NCBI GenBank assembly: GCA_002452405.1
Contig: DKFP01000014.1
Span: 459,498 to 523,497, forward strand
Source: Deferribacteraceae bacterium UBA6793
GTDB taxonomy: Bacteria; Chrysiogenota; Deferribacteres; Deferribacterales; Geovibrionaceae
Direction: 5' to 3'
Length of the DNA stretch: 64,000 nucleotides
Shown: in pieces, positions 25,008-34,307 of the stretch
Layout of the letters: each line of letters begins with the position of its first letter
Numbering within the stretch: position 1 is the first letter of the stretch
The notes under the pieces: model-generated
What the model saw: the letters and a program-made list of their open reading frames with translations, nothing else
Database searches by the model: none
What the model was told of the DNA's origin: nothing
Made by a program: the position numbers and the translations under genes

Positions 25008-26200
25008 AAAACGACATTGCAATAAAAATCGACAACCTTGCCAAAATATATCACCTTTACGACAGCCCGCTGGATCGCCTTAAAGAGTCGCTGCATCCTC
25101 TGCGTAAAAAATATCACCGCGATTTTTACGCGCTTGATGATATCAGCCTAGAGATAAAAAAAGGAGAGACTGTAGGCATAATCGGTAAAAACGGCGCAGG
25201 TAAGAGTACGCTTCTGAAAATAATTACAGGCGTTCTAAGTCCGACGTCGGGCACAGTACAGGTCAATGGAAAAATTTCCTCGCTTCTGGAACTTGGCGCA
25301 GGGTTTAATCCTGAAATGTCGGGTATCGAGAATATATATATGAACGGAACCATAATGGGCTACAGCAGGGAAGAGATGGACGCGAAACTTGATTCCATCC
25401 TCTCTTTCGCCGATATCGGCGACTTTGTGCATCAACCCGTAAAAATGTACTCCAGCGGTATGTTTGCACGTCTTGCGTTTGCTGTTGCTATTAATGTTGA
25501 GCCGGACATTCTTATTGTTGACGAAGCATTGAGCGTCGGGGATATGGCATTCCAGGAAAAATGTATATTAAAAATGAAGTCAATGCTAAATGCGAATAGA
25601 AATATTATATTTGTAAGCCATTCTTTACCTAGTGTGAGGAATTTTTGTCATCGAGCGATTTGGATTAAAGATGGTAAAATGGTAATGAATAATGAAGCCA
25701 GTATTGTTTGTGAAGCATATTCAGATTTTATGAAGAAATCTATTGATACTAATAAAATAGAAAAGAGAGAGTTTAGTGGTGCTAAAAATCCGGAAAAAAC
25801 TATACAGATTATTGATGTCAAAACTTCTCAGGATTCATATACAACAGATGAAGATGTTGAAATTTCTATAACCCTGCATTTCAATAAGCAAACTTTTGAC
25901 TATGCAATAGGTATACTGATATATGATGAGCAAGGTACTCTAGTGACATTATTTAATACAGTAAGAGACGACATCATTACGTTAGATATGTTTTCTCATA
26001 TTTCCTTAATTATTCCTTGTAATGATTTTTTATCTGGACAATATTTTGTTTCTGTATCAATTTCAGATATGAATGCAATGTTTTCCTACGATTTCGGAGA
26101 GTATGTAAAAAGTTTTAATATTAAAAGTAAACGGTCTTATGCAGGTATGCCTGTTTCTGAGGGGTATTTCAGGGCAAAACATCTCTGGAAATTTTCTTAA
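25004..26200 (+). CDS. wzt: Polysaccharide ABC exporter ATPase Wzt with C-terminal sugar-binding domain
   Basis: A 398-residue ATPase. Walker A is GKNGAGKST near residue 60, the signature is YSSGMFARLAFAVA and Walker B is ILIVDEALSVGD. The last 150 or so residues form a beta-sandwich like the Wzt carbohydrate-binding domain, which recognises the modified end of the polymer before export. The start is set at 25004 (overlapping the wzm stop); a longer frame from 24890 lies wholly inside wzm and is not credible. Base composition drops sharply near 25560, inside the gene: 24 of 60 G/C at 25441-25500 but 18 of 60 at 25681-25740. Confidence 0.93.
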   Translation: MKNDIAIKIDNLAKIYHLYDSPLDRLKESLHPLRKKYHRDFYALDDISLEIKKGETVGIIGKNGAGKSTLLKIITGVLSPTSGTVQVNGKISSLLELGAGFNPEMSGIENIYMNGTIMGYSREEMDAKLDSILSFADIGDFVHQPVKMYSSGMFARLAFAVAINVEPDILIVDEALSVGDMAFQEKCILKMKSMLNANRNIIFVSHSLPSVRNFCHRAIWIKDGKMVMNNEASIVCEAYSDFMKKSIDTNKIEKREFSGAKNPEKTIQIIDVKTSQDSYTTDEDVEISITLHFNKQTFDYAIGILIYDEQGTLVTLFNTVRDDIITLDMFSHISLIIPCNDFLSGQYFVSVSISDMNAMFSYDFGEYVKSFNIKSKRSYAGMPVSEGYFRAKHLWKFS

Positions 26201-26213
26201 TGGTGATGGAATA

Positions 26214-28496
26214 ATGAAGTTATCCGTAAGTATAAATTTCTTTAATGGAGAAGAATTGTTAATAAATACAATTCTGAATATCCGACCACTAGTTGATCAT
26301 CTGTCGTTAGTATACCAGACGAAGAGTAATCTGAATAATCCTATAAGTGCTAGTGCATTGTGCTTGATTGATGATTTAAAGTACAGAAAACTTGTTGACG
26401 ATTTTTTTTGTTATATTCCTGATTTTAATATAGCACCTGCCCAAAATGAATTTTTGAAGCGCAAAATAGGTTTAGAGTTAGCAGTGAAATACGGTGCAAC
26501 ACACTTTTTAATAATGGATACTGATGAATTTTATGACCAAGGACAGTTTGTAAATGCAAAGAAAATCATAGAACAGGAAAATATTACTTATAGTTGTGTT
26601 CATTCCTATTTTTATCTTCGCAAACCCGTATATCGTTCAGAGCAACCTGATACAACCAATATTTGTTTCATTTCAAAAATCACGCCGGAACTGGCTTTTG
26701 AATATAATCAGGAGTTCCCTATTGAGAATGTTGATCCTACCAGACGTATTGTAAATACGAGTGGGCAGTTTAGATTATTTAATGCAGATGAAATAGTTAT
26801 GCATCATATGAATTTTGTCCGGCAAAATTTTGGTTCAAAACTTGCAAATACATCTAGTGCGATAAACTCAAGTTATATTAATGAAGCCAGAGATGTGATA
26901 TTAACATGGAAATTTCCAGAACTGTTTCAATTTCCAAACAAACCACAATATAATATTATCGAAGTGGAGGATAAGTTTAACTTAAACGGTATTTTTATTG
27001 AGAATAAGTTATTGATTACTAACCATTTCTTAAAAGAGTTTACAGGGTCTGAGATAGCTGTCTATGATATTGCAAAGGAGTTTATAAGACGTGGTTTCAG
27101 TGTTTATATTGGTAGTTTTAAATATGAATATCCGCTTAAAAAATTTTTTGATGAATTGGGATGTTACTACATAGATTTAAATAAACTCGGAAAAAATGAC
27201 AGTGATTTTTTTGATATTATATGGTTGCAGCATTTTACAACTGCTGATAAGATTTTCACTGAATCAAATATTTCTGCAAAATATATTATTTTTTCTTCAT
27301 TATCACCCTATGAACCTCTAGAATCTCCTCCATTATTTTCTGATAAAATTAATATTTTTTTGGCAAATTCTCATGAAACAAAAAAGAAATTAGTGAGTAT
27401 GGGGTTAACGGAGGAATCAATCTATGTGTTACCTAATCCCGTATCAGATGATTTTTTTATGGTCAAATATAAGGCGAAAATTAAACCTCAGAAAATTGCC
27501 GTTGTGTCTAATCATGCGCCATGTGAAATCAGGGAAGCTGAGTCATATTTGAAAGATAATGGATTTGATGTTGTGCAATATGGGATGGATGGCGTTTTTG
27601 AATTAATTACTCCAGCGATATTAGAACAATACGATGCAGTAATAACTATAGGCAGGACGGTGCAATATTGTTTAGCTATTGGCTTGCCAGTATATTGTTA
27701 TGATAGATATGGTGGTCCCGGATGGATTAATCGATTAAATATAGAGAAAGCTGCTGAATTTAACTTTTCAGGAAGATGCTCAAATCGTAAATTAACATTT
27801 GAAGAGATCGTTTTGGAAATTAAGGATAATTATGATTTTGCTAAATCAGACGTTGTTTATAATCAAGAATTTGCAGAAAATAATTACCGATTAAGTACAC
27901 ATATAGCAATAATATTAGAAAATATTAAGACATATTCCGTAAAATATACTGAATATCTTTATCGAAATGTTGCTTTGCGACAAAAGGAATATCTTATTTC
28001 TTCGCTGCCCATAAAGCATTTTATACAGCTTTTTATTGACAATAAAAATGGGTTTTTAGAGGAAACATCATTCAACTTTTTGGTCATGCAAAATTCTGAT
28101 CTACAGAGTTTTGAGTTTGAATTATCCAATAGGCACAATAGTTTGGCTGTTAGATTAGACATATTGAACGATTCGTGTATTGTGGAGCTTGCTGAGATGT
28201 ATATAAAAAAAGAAAATAGTAAATTTGATTTAATGCCTCATATACAGTCAAATGCAGATATTAAAGAAGGTAACGTTTATTTCTTTTCTACAGAAGATCC
28301 TCAGATTCATTTCCACGTATCCGAGACACCAATTTTTAACAATGTTGATACGCTCTGTGTGTCTATAAAATATCTGCATATGTCAGATGAGGCATTACGT
28401 ATAATTATTGAAAAAAAGAATAAAGAACTGTCGGATATATATAATTCCACAAGCTGGAAGATAGTGAAACTATTAAAAAAATTGAAAATAAAATAA
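26214..28496 (+). CDS. Large two-domain glycosyltransferase
   Basis: A 760-residue protein. The N-terminal 250 or so residues look like a GT2-type domain (MKLSVSINFFNGEELLIN and the acidic site FLIMDTDEFYDQ). From about residue 265 a GT-B-type (GT4-like) domain follows (LLITNHFLKEFTGSEIAVYD, later PVSDDFF and VITIGRTVQYCLAIGLPVYC). It ends with a charged helix and IYNSTSWKIVKLL, a tail common in polymer glycosyltransferases. It is strongly AT-rich. ATG at 26214 is preferred over a longer frame that overlaps wzt. It probably elongates or caps the exported polysaccharide; the sugar is unknown. Confidence 0.75.
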   Translation: MKLSVSINFFNGEELLINTILNIRPLVDHLSLVYQTKSNLNNPISASALCLIDDLKYRKLVDDFFCYIPDFNIAPAQNEFLKRKIGLELAVKYGATHFLIMDTDEFYDQGQFVNAKKIIEQENITYSCVHSYFYLRKPVYRSEQPDTTNICFISKITPELAFEYNQEFPIENVDPTRRIVNTSGQFRLFNADEIVMHHMNFVRQNFGSKLANTSSAINSSYINEARDVILTWKFPELFQFPNKPQYNIIEVEDKFNLNGIFIENKLLITNHFLKEFTGSEIAVYDIAKEFIRRGFSVYIGSFKYEYPLKKFFDELGCYYIDLNKLGKNDSDFFDIIWLQHFTTADKIFTESNISAKYIIFSSLSPYEPLESPPLFSDKINIFLANSHETKKKLVSMGLTEESIYVLPNPVSDDFFMVKYKAKIKPQKIAVVSNHAPCEIREAESYLKDNGFDVVQYGMDGVFELITPAILEQYDAVITIGRTVQYCLAIGLPVYCYDRYGGPGWINRLNIEKAAEFNFSGRCSNRKLTFEEIVLEIKDNYDFAKSDVVYNQEFAENNYRLSTHIAIILENIKTYSVKYTEYLYRNVALRQKEYLISSLPIKHFIQLFIDNKNGFLEETSFNFLVMQNSDLQSFEFELSNRHNSLAVRLDILNDSCIVELAEMYIKKENSKFDLMPHIQSNADIKEGNVYFFSTEDPQIHFHVSETPIFNNVDTLCVSIKYLHMSDEALRIIIEKKNKELSDIYNSTSWKIVKLLKKLKIK

Positions 28497-28534
28497 AAAA
28501 ATATTTTATCAAGAAAGCAACCTAAGGAACGTTT

Positions 28535-30649
28535 ATGAATCTTATAAAAATGATAATGCTTATAAAAAATAATCCTCAATTAGCAAGAAGAGCTATATCT
28601 GAGATAAGATTACACGGGTTCAAGAAAACAATACTGAAAATTAAGAATAAATATCATAGAGTCGTTCAAATTGCGGAGCATGATAATGAAGCTAAAAGTT
28701 TTGATCATGTAATCGGTATGTTTAATAATACAGTTATTATCCCCGGCTTCAGGAGTGAAAAACCGATTGACATAATAATCCCCGTTTTCAATGGGCTGCA
28801 GTTTCTGGAGCCGCTAATAGGCAGTATTGTCAAAAACACACTGATGCGTTATCGGATTATTATTTGCGACGATAAAAGCTCGGATGAAAAAGTGCTACCT
28901 CTGCTGAAAAAACTAAAAGCTGATTATTCTTCCGTGGATATTATCCTTCTTGAAAATGAAAAAAATTCAGGTTTCATAAAAACAGTCAATAATCTTGTAA
29001 CTTATACTGAGAATCATTTCGTACTGCTGAACACAGACACGGAAGTTCCACCGTATTGGCTGGAAAGACTTATGTATCCAATCTTTGAAATGAAAAATAT
29101 TGCAAGCACTACTCCGTTTACCAATTCCGGTACTATATGTAGCTTTCCCGATTATCTGGAAGATAATCCGATTTTTGAAAACATGAATTTAGCGGAACTT
29201 GACGGTTATTTTCAGTATGTGGATTTTAAAAAAACATTTATTGAAATACCAACTGGCATCGGCTTTTGTATGGGGGTAAATAAGGACTTAGTCAATAAAA
29301 TCGGCATGTTTGACGAGGTGTTCGGGAAAGGGTACGGCGAAGAAAATGATTGGTGTCAGAGGGCTATAAAAGAAGGTTACAAAAACATTCATGTTACTAA
29401 CCTTTTCGTATATCATAAACACGGCGGGTCATTTTCCGATGAAGAAAAACAGCGGTTAATCTCACAGAATTTAGCCGTTTTACATAAAAAACATCCGGAT
29501 TATGACAATCAGGTTCAGGCACTGGTTCAAAAGAATGAATTGGAAAATCTGCGTATATTTCTAAAAATTAAAATTAAAAACACAAAATTAAATACTGTTT
29601 TGATATTTGATCACGGTTTGGGTGGCGGAGCAAATCATTATATAGATGAAACTCTGGCTGCAAGAGTCGAATCATCTGAAATGATTATTCTTATACGATA
29701 TGATTTTAACGTATTTAAAAAATACAATATTCAGTTTATGGCGGACAATTTAAATTACAAATTTGCTTCTTCAGATTTATCAGAAGTCTTCAGTGTATTA
29801 TACGGATTTAAAATAAATGAGATTTTTCTGAATTCATTAGTTTCTTATCCGAATCTGAAAAAATTAATAGACAATATAATATTATTAAAAGAGAAAACGA
29901 AAGCTAAAATGGTATTGCCTGTTCATGATTTTTTTTCAATATGTCCAAACTATACGCTTCTTGATGATAATATGCGGTATTGTGCAGTTCCTGATGATTT
30001 GAAAATCTGCGAAAACTGCTTAAAAAATAACAGGAATGAATTTAAAATCTTTGAGCAGGAAATGCATATAGAAGATTGGCGAGCAGAATGGAGTAAAATA
30101 ATTGCTGTTTCAGAAAGAATAATTTGTTTTTCAAATTCCTCCAAAGAGATTTTCTTAAAAGCTTACAAGGATAATATGCATCAGGTTAGTGTTATCCCAC
30201 ATGACATCTCGGGAAGATATGAAAAAATATATAACCCTGATAATAATTCGGATAAACTTGTTATAGGAGTTCTGGGTGCAATAAATGAAGCGAAAGGCGC
30301 AAATATCATCAAAAAATTAGCCGCATATATAGATGATAACAGATTAAATGCCAAGATTGTGCTGATAGGACAAATATCAGTTCCTGTTTCCGCTGATTCG
30401 TTCGAGATGACTGGAAGATATGACAAAAAAAGTTTACCGGATATTGTGCAGAAATATCATATAACTAAGTTCCTGCTGCCGGCCATATGCCCTGAAACAT
30501 TTTCATATACTGCAGAAGAGATTATGCAGATGGGGTATCCTCTAATTGTGTTCGATTTAGGTGCTCCGGCTGAAAGGGTTAAGCATTACGATTTAGGACA
30601 GGTTATCAAAATTGATGAACTTTATGAGTCATTGTTTGGAAAAATATAA
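28535..30649 (+). CDS. Two-domain glycosyltransferase (GT2 plus GT-B-like)
   Basis: A 704-residue protein. Residues about 80-330 are a clear GT2 domain (DIIIPVFNGLQFLEPLI, IIICDDKSSDE, VLLNTDTEVPPYWLERL, ENDWCQRAIKEGY). The C-terminal half (from about 355, VLIFDHGLGGGANHYIDE) is a GT-B-like domain ending with ICPETFSYTAEEIMQMGYP, the nucleotide-sugar-binding pattern of GT4-type enzymes. A four-cysteine cluster near residue 470-495 (ICPNY, RYCAV, KICENC) could be structural. It is AT-rich like its upstream neighbour and is the last gene of the export locus, followed by a strong terminator. Confidence 0.8.
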   Translation: MNLIKMIMLIKNNPQLARRAISEIRLHGFKKTILKIKNKYHRVVQIAEHDNEAKSFDHVIGMFNNTVIIPGFRSEKPIDIIIPVFNGLQFLEPLIGSIVKNTLMRYRIIICDDKSSDEKVLPLLKKLKADYSSVDIILLENEKNSGFIKTVNNLVTYTENHFVLLNTDTEVPPYWLERLMYPIFEMKNIASTTPFTNSGTICSFPDYLEDNPIFENMNLAELDGYFQYVDFKKTFIEIPTGIGFCMGVNKDLVNKIGMFDEVFGKGYGEENDWCQRAIKEGYKNIHVTNLFVYHKHGGSFSDEEKQRLISQNLAVLHKKHPDYDNQVQALVQKNELENLRIFLKIKIKNTKLNTVLIFDHGLGGGANHYIDETLAARVESSEMIILIRYDFNVFKKYNIQFMADNLNYKFASSDLSEVFSVLYGFKINEIFLNSLVSYPNLKKLIDNIILLKEKTKAKMVLPVHDFFSICPNYTLLDDNMRYCAVPDDLKICENCLKNNRNEFKIFEQEMHIEDWRAEWSKIIAVSERIICFSNSSKEIFLKAYKDNMHQVSVIPHDISGRYEKIYNPDNNSDKLVIGVLGAINEAKGANIIKKLAAYIDDNRLNAKIVLIGQISVPVSADSFEMTGRYDKKSLPDIVQKYHITKFLLPAICPETFSYTAEEIMQMGYPLIVFDLGAPAERVKHYDLGQVIKIDELYESLFGKI

Positions 30650-30696
30650 ACCTATAAATCTGCATGTATTTTTTTGCAGGTTTATCAAAGGTAAGA

Positions 30697-30720
30697 AAAA
30701 GCGGACCTGAGTCCGCTTTT
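30697..30720. terminator. Bidirectional intrinsic terminator
   Basis: AAAAGCGGAC/GTCCGCTTTT is a perfect ten-base stem with a four-base loop and A/T tracts on both sides. It serves both the glycosyltransferase (plus) and the cupin gene (minus). Confidence 0.9.
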
Positions 30721-30721
30721 A

Positions 30722-31069
30722 TCAATGCTTAATTATAACTGCCAGAAATGTTACGGGCGTGTCGCCGTCGTTTACAAGACAATGCTCTTCGCCGTCCTTT
30801 GTTATCATCATATCGCCGGAGACAACCTCAAATTCCTGACCGTTGTCGATGGTCTTTGCTTTGCCGTCGAGCATAAGGTATATCTCCATATCGCCTACGT
30901 GCTGGTGCATACCGATTGAGCTGTGAGGCTCAAGGGACATCATGGCAAAGTTAGTCACTTCGCCTTTGAAGCCTGTTGCCGCTTCGTATGCCAGCCTCAG
31001 CGCGCTGCCTTTGCCGCCTCTGGGTTTTTCCATTGTGGTTGCTTCGAGTCCTTCAACTTTAACTATCAT
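30722..31069 (-). CDS. Small cupin-domain protein
   Basis: A 115-residue single cupin barrel. The metal-binding motif appears as SIGMHQHVGDMEIYLMLDG near residues 51-69 (two histidines and a glutamate), and the second motif as GDMMITKDGEEHCLVNDG near 84-101. Substrate is unknown; such small cupins are often isomerases, dioxygenases or sugar-binding proteins. ATG at 31069 is chosen because GGGAG precedes it. The longer open frame to 31168 translates a family-1 repeat and is spurious. Confidence 0.85.
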   Translation of the reverse strand: MIVKVEGLEATTMEKPRGGKGSALRLAYEAATGFKGEVTNFAMMSLEPHSSIGMHQHVGDMEIYLMLDGKAKTIDNGQEFEVVSGDMMITKDGEEHCLVNDGDTPVTFLAVIIKH

Positions 31070-31089
31070 GTATAAACTCCCTGAAAATG

Positions 31090-31153
31090 AGACTGCTTCG
31101 TCGGTGCTGCCTCCTCGCAGAGAAGTCTTTGCGAGCGGAGCGAAGCAATCTGT
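31090..31153. repeat. Family-1 palindromic repeat
   Basis: AGACTGCTTCGTCGG...CTCCTCGCAGAGA pairs with GTCTTTGCGAGCGGAGCG...GCAATCTGT. It fills almost the whole gap between the FAD oxidoreductase stop codon (one base away) and the cupin ribosome site. Confidence 0.8.
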
Positions 31154-31154
31154 G

Positions 31155-32507
31155 TTATTTGTTTTCAATTATATCTTTGGCAGCGATAAGCCCCGAAACT
31201 GAAGCCTGTATGATTCCTCTGGTGATTCCCGCTCCGTCCCCTGTGCAGTAAAGGTTGTCCAGACTGCTGCATTTCATTTTCGCATCTACTTTTATGCGCA
31301 CAGAGTAAAACTTGACTTCCACGCCGTACATAAGGGTGTTCGGGTCTGCCATGCCGGGCATAACCTTGTCCAGTTGTTCGATAGTTTCTTTAAGGTTGTG
31401 CAGATATCTGTACGGCAGAACGAACGACAGGTCGCCGGGCAGTGCCGTTTTCAGCGTTGGTACGACGAAATTTTTGCGTATACGGCTCTCTGTGGAGCGT
31501 CTGCCGCGGATGAAGTCGCCGTATCTCTGTACGATAACGTTGTCGCCGCTGAGAAGGTTGGCAAGGTTGGCTATATACTGTCCGTATTTTACAGGCTCGT
31601 CAAAAGGTTCCGTGAATTTGGTTGAAACCAGAAGCGCAAAGTTGGTGTTATCGCTCTTTTTGTTCTTATAGCTGTGCCCGTTTACGGTGAGCAGTCCGCC
31701 CGCGTTCTTTTCAACCGAGATGAATCCGCCGGGGTTAACGCAGAAGGTGCGCACCTCGTCTTCGAACTCGCTGGTGTAGTATTTGATTTTAAATTCATAG
31801 AGGTTGTCTGTGAACCTGTCGGTGACGGAGCGGGGAACCTCCACGCGGATGCCTATATCTACAGGGTTAATTCCGTTTTCGATTCCGTATTTGCGGACTA
31901 TATCCTGCATCCAGCCGTTGCCGGAGCGTCCCACGCCGAGTATTACCTTGTCGTAGTATTTGCGCACTTCTTCGCCGTTTTCTATGACAACAATGCCCTT
32001 TACCTCACCGTTTTCAACTATCAGGTCAGTGACCGGTGTTTCGCAGTAAAGGTTTATGTTGTCGGACTGTTTGATCATTTCGTTGATGCGTTTGATGAAA
32101 AGCAGACAGTTATCCGTGCCGAGGTGGCGTATCTTCGCCGGAATGAGTTTCAGTTTGTGTCTGCTGCACTGGTATTGAAGGTCTTTTGTGGTTTCGTAAT
32201 CAAAGCCTGAGTCTGTTTCCAATACTCCGCTGATTGTTTTCCACATGTTGTCTGCTTCGTCAATGTATTTTTCCAGAACGTCTTCCGGCATATAATCCGG
32301 CAGCCAGCCGCCGTATTCTGTTGTAAGCGTCAGTTTGCCGTCGGAGTAAGCTCCGGCGCCGCCGAAACCCTCCATGACTTCGTTTCTGTTGCGTTTCTCG
32401 ATATCTTTCCCTTTTTCGAAGATATCCGCATGGATGTCAGGATGCTTCATAAAGTTGTATGCGGCGGTCATACCTGCGCTGCCCGCTCCGATTATCGCTA
32501 CTCTCAT
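31155..32507 (-). CDS. FAD-dependent oxidoreductase (BaiN/COG2509-like)
   Basis: A 450-residue flavoprotein. The dinucleotide-binding motif is at the extreme N terminus (VAIIGAGSAGMTAAYNFM), followed by EVMEGFGGAGAYSDGKLTL, which is typical of the COG2509 uncharacterised FAD-dependent dehydrogenases. NPVDIGIRVEVPRSV and FCVNPGGFI lie centrally, and YCTGDGAGITRGIIQASVSG closes the FAD site. Reaction and substrate are not known. It is two bases from the upstream phosphodiesterase gene and likely cotranscribed. Confidence 0.85.
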   Translation of the reverse strand: MRVAIIGAGSAGMTAAYNFMKHPDIHADIFEKGKDIEKRNRNEVMEGFGGAGAYSDGKLTLTTEYGGWLPDYMPEDVLEKYIDEADNMWKTISGVLETDSGFDYETTKDLQYQCSRHKLKLIPAKIRHLGTDNCLLFIKRINEMIKQSDNINLYCETPVTDLIVENGEVKGIVVIENGEEVRKYYDKVILGVGRSGNGWMQDIVRKYGIENGINPVDIGIRVEVPRSVTDRFTDNLYEFKIKYYTSEFEDEVRTFCVNPGGFISVEKNAGGLLTVNGHSYKNKKSDNTNFALLVSTKFTEPFDEPVKYGQYIANLANLLSGDNVIVQRYGDFIRGRRSTESRIRKNFVVPTLKTALPGDLSFVLPYRYLHNLKETIEQLDKVMPGMADPNTLMYGVEVKFYSVRIKVDAKMKCSSLDNLYCTGDGAGITRGIIQASVSGLIAAKDIIENK

Positions 32508-32509
32508 AA

Positions 32510-32992
32510 TTAAATCCTTTTTATTTCGGCGCTGAAAGTGCCGTTGTCTATCGTTAGAATTGCATATGTATGAAACGGTTCAGTTCTTTTGTTGGTCGGG
32601 CTTCCGGGGTTGAGGAACCACACGCCGCCAATCTCGCCCCAGAACGGCTTATGAGTGTGCCCGAAAACAATTATATCTGCATCAGGAAACGTGTAGAGCA
32701 GCCTGTTTTCGATTCCGGCGGGATTTCCTGTGCCGTGGGCAACGCCTATCTTTACTCCTTCGAACTCAAGAAGACGCTTTTCCGGCAGCCGTTCGTCGTT
32801 GTAATATGGATCCATGTTGCCCTTTACTGGGTATACAAGCGGACACGCGGACATAAGCTCGTTTATGAGCTGCATACTTACGATGTCCCCTGCATGTATG
32901 ACTGCGTCGCACTGTTTTGCCTCTTCAATGACCGCCTGAGGCAGTTTTGCTATTGAATCGGTGTGCGTATCTGATATGATAAGTATCTTCAT
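32510..32992 (-). CDS. YfcE/MJ0936-family metallophosphodiesterase
   Basis: A 160-residue calcineurin-like phosphoesterase. The metal-binding motifs are all present: MKILIISDTHTD at the N terminus, VIHAGDIVS near residue 34, VKGNMDPYY near 58, VAHGTG near 83, and FGHTHKPFW near 109. Members hydrolyse phosphodiester bonds with Mn or Ni; the natural substrate is unclear. It lies first in a two-gene unit, divergent from cca. Confidence 0.9.
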   Translation of the reverse strand: MKILIISDTHTDSIAKLPQAVIEEAKQCDAVIHAGDIVSMQLINELMSACPLVYPVKGNMDPYYNDERLPEKRLLEFEGVKIGVAHGTGNPAGIENRLLYTFPDADIIVFGHTHKPFWGEIGGVWFLNPGSPTNKRTEPFHTYAILTIDNGTFSAEIKRI

Positions 32993-33017
32993 TTGACAAA
33001 TATCTCTTCGAAAATGG

Positions 33018-33046
33018 TTGTTGTCAACACATAAAAGATTTATGAT
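33018..33046 (+). promoter_or_regulatory. Putative sigma-70 promoter of cca
   Basis: TTGTTG, 17 bases, TATGAT, with about 37 bases from the -10 element to the cca start codon. Spacing is ideal and the hexamers are moderate matches. Confidence 0.45.
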
Positions 33047-33082
33047 ATAGCTTAAATATTTGCAAATTATTCGGGATAAGGC

Positions 33083-34222
33083 ATGAGCGTACCTTTCTTT
33101 TCACAGTTGAAAGCGTTGGTTGACGAATACGGGTTCAGGGCATATCTGGTTGGCGGATGCGTTCGCGATATCCTGCTGAAAAGACCCGCAGCCGATGTTG
33201 ATCTTGTGTGTCTTTCCCATGATTATAAAGACTTTGCCTCCGCAGTGCGTGTGCTTTTGCCATCTGCCTGGGTGGAATTTAAAGACAATATCCGTCTTGT
33301 CTGCCCTGATGCAGAGCTTGACATTTCAAAACCAAGAGGCGAAACCATCGAAGAGGACCTGCTCATGCGGGACTTCACTGTGAATAACCTCGCCATGGAT
33401 TTTGACGGCAACGTTATAGGTGATCCCGCGGATATTTATGCGGGAGTGATACGCCATGTTTCGGATCATACGTTCAGCGATGATCCGCTCAGGATGCTCA
33501 GGGCTTTCCGTTTTCAGGCGCAGCTTGGGTTTGTGATAGCGGATGAGACGATGCATAAGATTTCCGCCGAAAAGGAAACTATAGGGCGTTCGGCATCCGA
33601 GCGCATTTTGCAGGAGTTTGCGAAGCTGTTCAGCGGAAAGTATGCGGGCATAGCCATAAGCTCTATGAACGAAAGCGGACTGTATGGAGAGATCTTCCAA
33701 GGGCTTAAACTCACAGCGGTAGCGGTCGAGGCTGCTAAACTGTCCATGGGTGCGGAATTCTTTCTTGCCGTTTTATTGGCGGAACAGCCTGCATCGCATG
33801 GTTTTATAGAGAGCTTGGGTCTGTCCCACCGTGCGCTTAAAAACGTTCTGAGGACCGCGGAGCTTGCCGGAAAGCTGACGGAAAACAGTTTTTCAGGCGA
33901 TACTTTCGCTCTGCGCAGGCTCATATACGACTATCCGGACGAAGTGCGCGATGCATTGCAGATATACGGACTGCTGGCTGCCAGGAATAACGTCGAAGTT
34001 TGGGATGTTGAAACCTACGTTCACCGTGTTATGATAGAGATGGGCTATGTGGATTTTGAAACCCCGATGAAGGTCAACGGCGGGCTTCTCATGGCAATGG
34101 GTGTTCCGGCGGGCAGGCTTATGGGCGAGATAATCGCCGATGTGCGCCCGAAACTCGCATCGAGGGAGCTTATGAGCCTTGAATGTGCAGAAAAGTATAT
34201 TAAAGATAAATATGTAAAATAG
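33083..34222 (+). CDS. cca: CCA tRNA nucleotidyltransferase / poly(A) polymerase family
   Basis: A 379-residue class II nucleotidyltransferase. The head domain has YLVGGCVRDILLKRP and the catalytic D-x-D in ADVDLVC; the neck has DFTVNNLAMDFDG, then DDPLRMLRAFRFQAQLGF and SAERI-type sequence (GRSASERILQEF). The C terminus lacks an HD domain. It adds CCA to tRNA 3' ends, or only part of it if a second enzyme shares the work, as in some phyla. Its stop codon TAG overlaps the first bases of a family-1 repeat. Confidence 0.88.
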   Translation: MSVPFFSQLKALVDEYGFRAYLVGGCVRDILLKRPAADVDLVCLSHDYKDFASAVRVLLPSAWVEFKDNIRLVCPDAELDISKPRGETIEEDLLMRDFTVNNLAMDFDGNVIGDPADIYAGVIRHVSDHTFSDDPLRMLRAFRFQAQLGFVIADETMHKISAEKETIGRSASERILQEFAKLFSGKYAGIAISSMNESGLYGEIFQGLKLTAVAVEAAKLSMGAEFFLAVLLAEQPASHGFIESLGLSHRALKNVLRTAELAGKLTENSFSGDTFALRRLIYDYPDEVRDALQIYGLLAARNNVEVWDVETYVHRVMIEMGYVDFETPMKVNGGLLMAMGVPAGRLMGEIIADVRPKLASRELMSLECAEKYIKDKYVK

Positions 34223-34290
34223 ATCGCTTCGTCACTGCTTCCCTCGCGAAGACGTCTCTGCGAGGAAGCCTCAGGCTGACGCGGCAGTCT
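34221..34290. repeat. Family-1 palindromic repeat, complete
   Basis: A compact 70-base unit: AGATCGCTTCGTCAC...CCTCGCGAAGACG, then TCTCTGCGAGGAAGCCTCAG...GCGGCAGTCT. The first two bases are part of the cca stop codon. Confidence 0.85.
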
Positions 34291-34307
34291 CATCTATAGG
34301 TGCTGAT

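Noticed and set aside
26139..26213. Extended N terminus for the 760-residue glycosyltransferase
   Set aside because: It would overlap wzt by 62 bases; the ATG at 26214 begins the GT2-like domain directly.
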